Shown here in pieces: positions 61,649 through 64,000 of a stretch of 64,000 nucleotides of DNA. The stretch comes from Oscillospiraceae bacterium (lineage in GTDB: Bacteria; Bacillota; Clostridia; Oscillospirales; Ruminococcaceae). The stretch's first letter is position 1. Every line of letters begins with the position of its first letter. The notes under the pieces are model-generated. The model worked only from the letters and a program-made list of their open reading frames with translations, did not search any database and was not told where the DNA came from. Both the position numbers and the translations under genes were made by a program. The DNA lies in assembly GCA_015067185.1 (NCBI GenBank), contig SVMZ01000002.1:62001-126000 (forward strand), given 5' to 3'.

Positions 61649-62575
61649 ATGAATGATATGAACGATATCAATATTGCCGGAGAAAACAACAGCCGCTCTG
61701 TTTTTGTGGCTATTGTCGGCAGGCCCAATGTAGGTAAATCCACCCTGATCAACAGCCTTGTCGGTGAAAAAATTGCCATTGTCTCCGACAAGCCTCAAAC
61801 CACCCGCAACCGTATTACCGGTATTGTCACCAAAGATGATCTGCAGTTTGTTTTTATTGACACACCGGGATTGCATAAACCCCGCACCAAGCTCAACGAA
61901 TATATGATCAAGCAGGTTGGTGACTCGGTAGCGGATGTGGATGTGGCTGTGCTTGTCACCGAACCCACCGGCGAAATCTCTCCTGCTGAAAAAGAACTGA
62001 TCTCCAACTTTGAGAAATTGGGACTTCCCGCTATTCTCGCTGTAAATAAAATTGATTCTCTGACTAAAAAGGAAGACATGCTAGAGAAAATCGCCCTCTT
62101 CTCTGAGGCCTTTGATTTTGATGAGATTCTTCCCATCAGTGCCAAAACCGGCGATGGCGTCGATCTTCTCATGGGAATGATGGAACGCTATGCCTCCGAA
62201 GGTCCCCATTTCTTCCCTGATGATGCCTTTACCGATCAGCCGGAACGTGTAATTGCTGCGGAAATTATCCGCGAAAAGCTGCTGCTCTCCCTTGATAAAG
62301 AAGTTCCTCACGGTACCGCCGTTACCATCGAATCCATGAAAGAACGCGAAGATGCGGATATTCTGGATATCGATGCAGTTATCTGCTGCGAAAAAGCTTC
62401 TCACAAGGGCATTATTATCGGCAAGGGCGGCGCCAAGCTCAAAACTGTTGCCAGCGAAGCCAGAATCGATATGGAGGCCTTCTTTGATATCAAGGTCAAT
62501 CTTCAGTGCTGGGTCAAAGTTAAAGAAGACTGGCGCAACCGTGAGGGCCTGATGCGCAACTTTGGTTATGTTTAA
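61649..62575 (+). CDS. era: GTPase Era
   Basis: This 308-aa ribosome-assembly GTPase binds the 3' end of 16S rRNA. It has G1 GRPNVGKST (24-32), the G3 DTPGLHKP (about 71-78), G4 NKID (about 133-136) and a C-terminal KH domain (IIGKGGAKLKTVASEAR). The ATG at 61649 has AAGAGG 7 nt upstream; the track's extra 34 residues would come from a region that holds a hairpin. The N-terminal extension before the GTPase is slightly longer than usual. Confidence 0.95.
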   Translation: MNDMNDINIAGENNSRSVFVAIVGRPNVGKSTLINSLVGEKIAIVSDKPQTTRNRITGIVTKDDLQFVFIDTPGLHKPRTKLNEYMIKQVGDSVADVDVAVLVTEPTGEISPAEKELISNFEKLGLPAILAVNKIDSLTKKEDMLEKIALFSEAFDFDEILPISAKTGDGVDLLMGMMERYASEGPHFFPDDAFTDQPERVIAAEIIREKLLLSLDKEVPHGTAVTIESMKEREDADILDIDAVICCEKASHKGIIIGKGGAKLKTVASEARIDMEAFFDIKVNLQCWVKVKEDWRNREGLMRNFGYV

Positions 62576-62655
62576 TCTTTCCTGTTATATATTCCCTTTT
62601 ACGGCTGCTATTTCCTTAGATATGCCACACCGCTTCCGGTTATACTGTTATTGAA

Positions 62656-62690
62656 ACCGTTTAAACGGTAAATGATCGGGATGATCCGAT
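62656..62690. repeat. Two palindromes upstream of yqzL-recO
   Basis: ACCGTTTAAACGGT at 62656-62669 is a perfect 14-bp palindrome, and ATCGG-6-CCGAT follows at 62675-62690. A TATACT lies just before, so the palindromes fall where a repressor could block the start of transcription of yqzL-recO-mutS2. Confidence 0.4.
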
Positions 62691-62706
62691 AACAGGAGGA
62701 ATCGTT

Positions 62707-62862
62707 GTGGATAAAGGTTCTGCGTGGCAAAAATTCATGATAACAGGAAGCGTTAAGGATTACCTCAATTATAAGAAATATGAGCTGCTGAATTATTCTG
62801 ATGGGGACGAGGAATACGATTATGGCGAATTCGGTGATAACGACCACCGGCTTGATCCTTAA
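62707..62862 (+). CDS. yqzL: YqzL-like small protein
   Basis: This 51-aa ORF is not in the track because of its length. It starts with GTG at 62707, with AGGAGG 7 nt upstream. WQKFMITGSVKDYLNYK (about 7-23) matches the W..F..TG..YL.YK core of Bacillus YqzL, which lies just upstream of recO there as well. The C-terminal half is acidic and seems extra. Its last 41 nt overlap recO in another frame. The function of YqzL is unknown; the position is what supports the call. Confidence 0.7.
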   Translation: MDKGSAWQKFMITGSVKDYLNYKKYELLNYSDGDEEYDYGEFGDNDHRLDP

Positions 62863-63580
62863 AGAAATAGATTATCGTGAAAGCGACAAGCTTCTCACCA
62901 TCCTGACAAAAGATCTCGGTGTTGTTTTTGTCAAAGCCAGGGGTGCCAAAAGAACCAAAAACAAATCTTCTGCTGCAACCGGGCTTTTTGCCTATTCCAA
63001 TCTCGCCCTCTTTCGCATGGGAGACAAGTTCACCATCGACTCTGCAGACAGCATTGATCTCTTTTTTGGTCTGCACAGCGATATTGTCAAAATATCGCTG
63101 GCTGCATACATATGTGAGTTGTGCTCAGTGTTTGCACCTGAGATGGAACCTGCCGAGCAGCAGCTGCGTCTTGCGCTGAATACACTCCATCTGCTTGAAA
63201 AGGACAAAAGGGATCCCCTTCTGCTTAAAGCTATTTTTGAACTGCGGCTTACAGCTATCTCCGGTTTTTTCCCCGATCTTACCGTCTGTCAAAGCTGTGA
63301 TGAGGAAGATTTCTCTCTTAGTTTCTTCTCTCCCAGCGACGGCACCCTGCTCTGTGGTGAATGTGCAAAACATCATCCCAGACGTCGGGATGATCTTCCC
63401 CTCAGCCGCGCAGCGCTGACGGCCATGCGTCACGTAATTTATTCCCCGGATGAAAAAATATATAACTTTTCCCTTTCGGGTGATTCGCAGGCACAATTTT
63501 TCCGGGCCTGCGAACAAAATCTGCTGTACTACGCAGAAAAGACTCCCGTCTCATTAAGTTTTCTCAAAAGCATACTATAG
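62822..63580 (+). CDS. recO: DNA repair protein RecO
   Basis: This 252-aa protein loads RecA onto SSB-coated DNA with RecR. The N-terminal OB fold opens with TTGLILKEIDYRESDKLLTIL, and the C-terminal zinc site is CQSCDE and CGECAKHH. The ATG at 62822 has GAGG 9 nt upstream; its start lies inside yqzL. mutS2 begins 53 nt after its stop. Confidence 0.92.
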   Translation: MANSVITTTGLILKEIDYRESDKLLTILTKDLGVVFVKARGAKRTKNKSSAATGLFAYSNLALFRMGDKFTIDSADSIDLFFGLHSDIVKISLAAYICELCSVFAPEMEPAEQQLRLALNTLHLLEKDKRDPLLLKAIFELRLTAISGFFPDLTVCQSCDEEDFSLSFFSPSDGTLLCGECAKHHPRRRDDLPLSRAALTAMRHVIYSPDEKIYNFSLSGDSQAQFFRACEQNLLYYAEKTPVSLSFLKSIL

Positions 63581-63633
63581 CGGTGCGCATCTCTCTCCGA
63601 TTCTGTGCACCACCCCTTCAGGAAGGATTCTAT

Positions 63634-64000
63634 ATGTACGACATGGAAAAACACTGTCGGGTGTTGGAACTCGACAAAATACTTACAATGCTCTCTGAGT
63701 GCTGTGGCTGCGACAACAGCAAACAGCAGGCTCTCTCTATTCGCCCTACCGATGATTTTGACACGGCAGCGGAGAGAATGAAACTCACCACCGATGCTGC
63801 TCAGCTCGCCGCCCGTTTCGGTACTCCTTCTGTCTACGGCATCAAGGATGTAACCACCAATGTCCGGCGTGCACAGGTTGGTTCCTCCATGACACTGGGT
63901 GAACTGCTGGATGTAGCCCGTGTGCTCAAAGCCATTCGCGGAGCGGTGGAATACCGTGCCGAATGTGAAAATGCTGAAACATCTCTGGATGATATGTTTC
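63634..64000 (+). CDS. mutS2: MutS2 family endonuclease, N-terminal part (cut by window end)
   Basis: The ORF runs off the right edge after 122 codons and is therefore missing from the track. The visible part, LELDKILTMLSECCGC and YGIKDVTTNVRRAQVGSSM, is the N-terminal clamp and lever region of MutS2, which controls recombination and rescues collided ribosomes. The ATG has GGAAGGATT upstream. A shortened reading frame in the full genome cannot be excluded from here. Confidence 0.85.
   Translation, partial: MYDMEKHCRVLELDKILTMLSECCGCDNSKQQALSIRPTDDFDTAAERMKLTTDAAQLAARFGTPSVYGIKDVTTNVRRAQVGSSMTLGELLDVARVLKAIRGAVEYRAECENAETSLDDMF

Noticed and set aside
1-64000. CRISPR arrays, tRNA or rRNA genes, insertion sequences, integrases
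   Set aside because: No regularly spaced repeats, no TTCGAAT-type tRNA arms and no transposase or integrase motifs were seen on either strand.

Overview
The window looks like a chromosomal segment from a spore-forming, low-to-mid GC Clostridia, most likely an Oscillospiraceae/Ruminococcaceae-type gut anaerobe. This is inferred from gene content and was not checked by search. The supporting genes are the sporulation genes yqfC/yqfD and a ylbJ-like gene, a single-chain PurL, pyruvate phosphate dikinase, GlnRS next to GluRS, a GatCAB operon, many SD sequences of the AGGAGG type, and GTG/TTG starts. I found no tRNA, rRNA, CRISPR array, IS element or prophage gene.

Layout. 0-7.8 kb: SDR oxidoreductase, cupin isomerase-like protein, PocR-AraC regulator, GHL6-like glycosidase, AraC-kinase fusion and 2-hydroxyacid dehydrogenase, mostly sugar or accessory functions. 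8-17.6 kb: housekeeping genes dacF, pgi, a small P-loop protein, an esterase, a Crh/HPr-like protein, mtaB and purL. 18.2-24.2 kb (minus strand): an orphan sugar-binding lipoprotein with its AraC regulator, then gltX-glnS. 24.4-28.7 kb: a lipoprotein and ppdK. 28.7-31.7 kb: a two-gene cassette (LarA-like protein plus a beta-propeller glycosidase-like protein) bracketed by a decayed copy of the ppdK 3' end and terminator. 31.9-40.5 kb: accessory genes, namely two SGNH hydrolases, a GrpB-pyrophosphatase fusion, two MATE pumps, a DUF3737 beta-helix protein, and a GNAT/methyltransferase pair behind an attenuator with a leader peptide. 41-44 kb: a GH3 enzyme and a Gfo/Idh/MocA oxidoreductase. 44.2-48.3 kb: gatCAB plus an AAA ATPase. 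48.3-52.4 kb: an AraC regulator divergent from a TIM-barrel plus two-oxidoreductase operon. 52.5-57 kb: a large cell-wall amidase, a small zinc-ribbon protein and a second kinase behind its own attenuator. 57-64 kb: a sporulation and core cluster, ylbJ-like divergent from yqfC-yqfD, then phoH-ybeY-era-yqzL-recO-mutS2 (the last truncated by the window edge).

How the genes fit together. Several loci pair an AraC-type regulator with carbohydrate enzymes. For the PocR-AraC gene, an identical 16-bp element occurs in front of both neighbouring target genes. The methyltransferase/GNAT pair and the second phosphotransferase both show promoter, short leader, intrinsic terminator and then gene, as in drug-inducible resistance genes. 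The divergent sporulation genes share a back-to-back pair of sigma-E-like promoters.

All assignments come from reading the translated ORFs and the DNA by eye. No database search, folding program or alignment was run.
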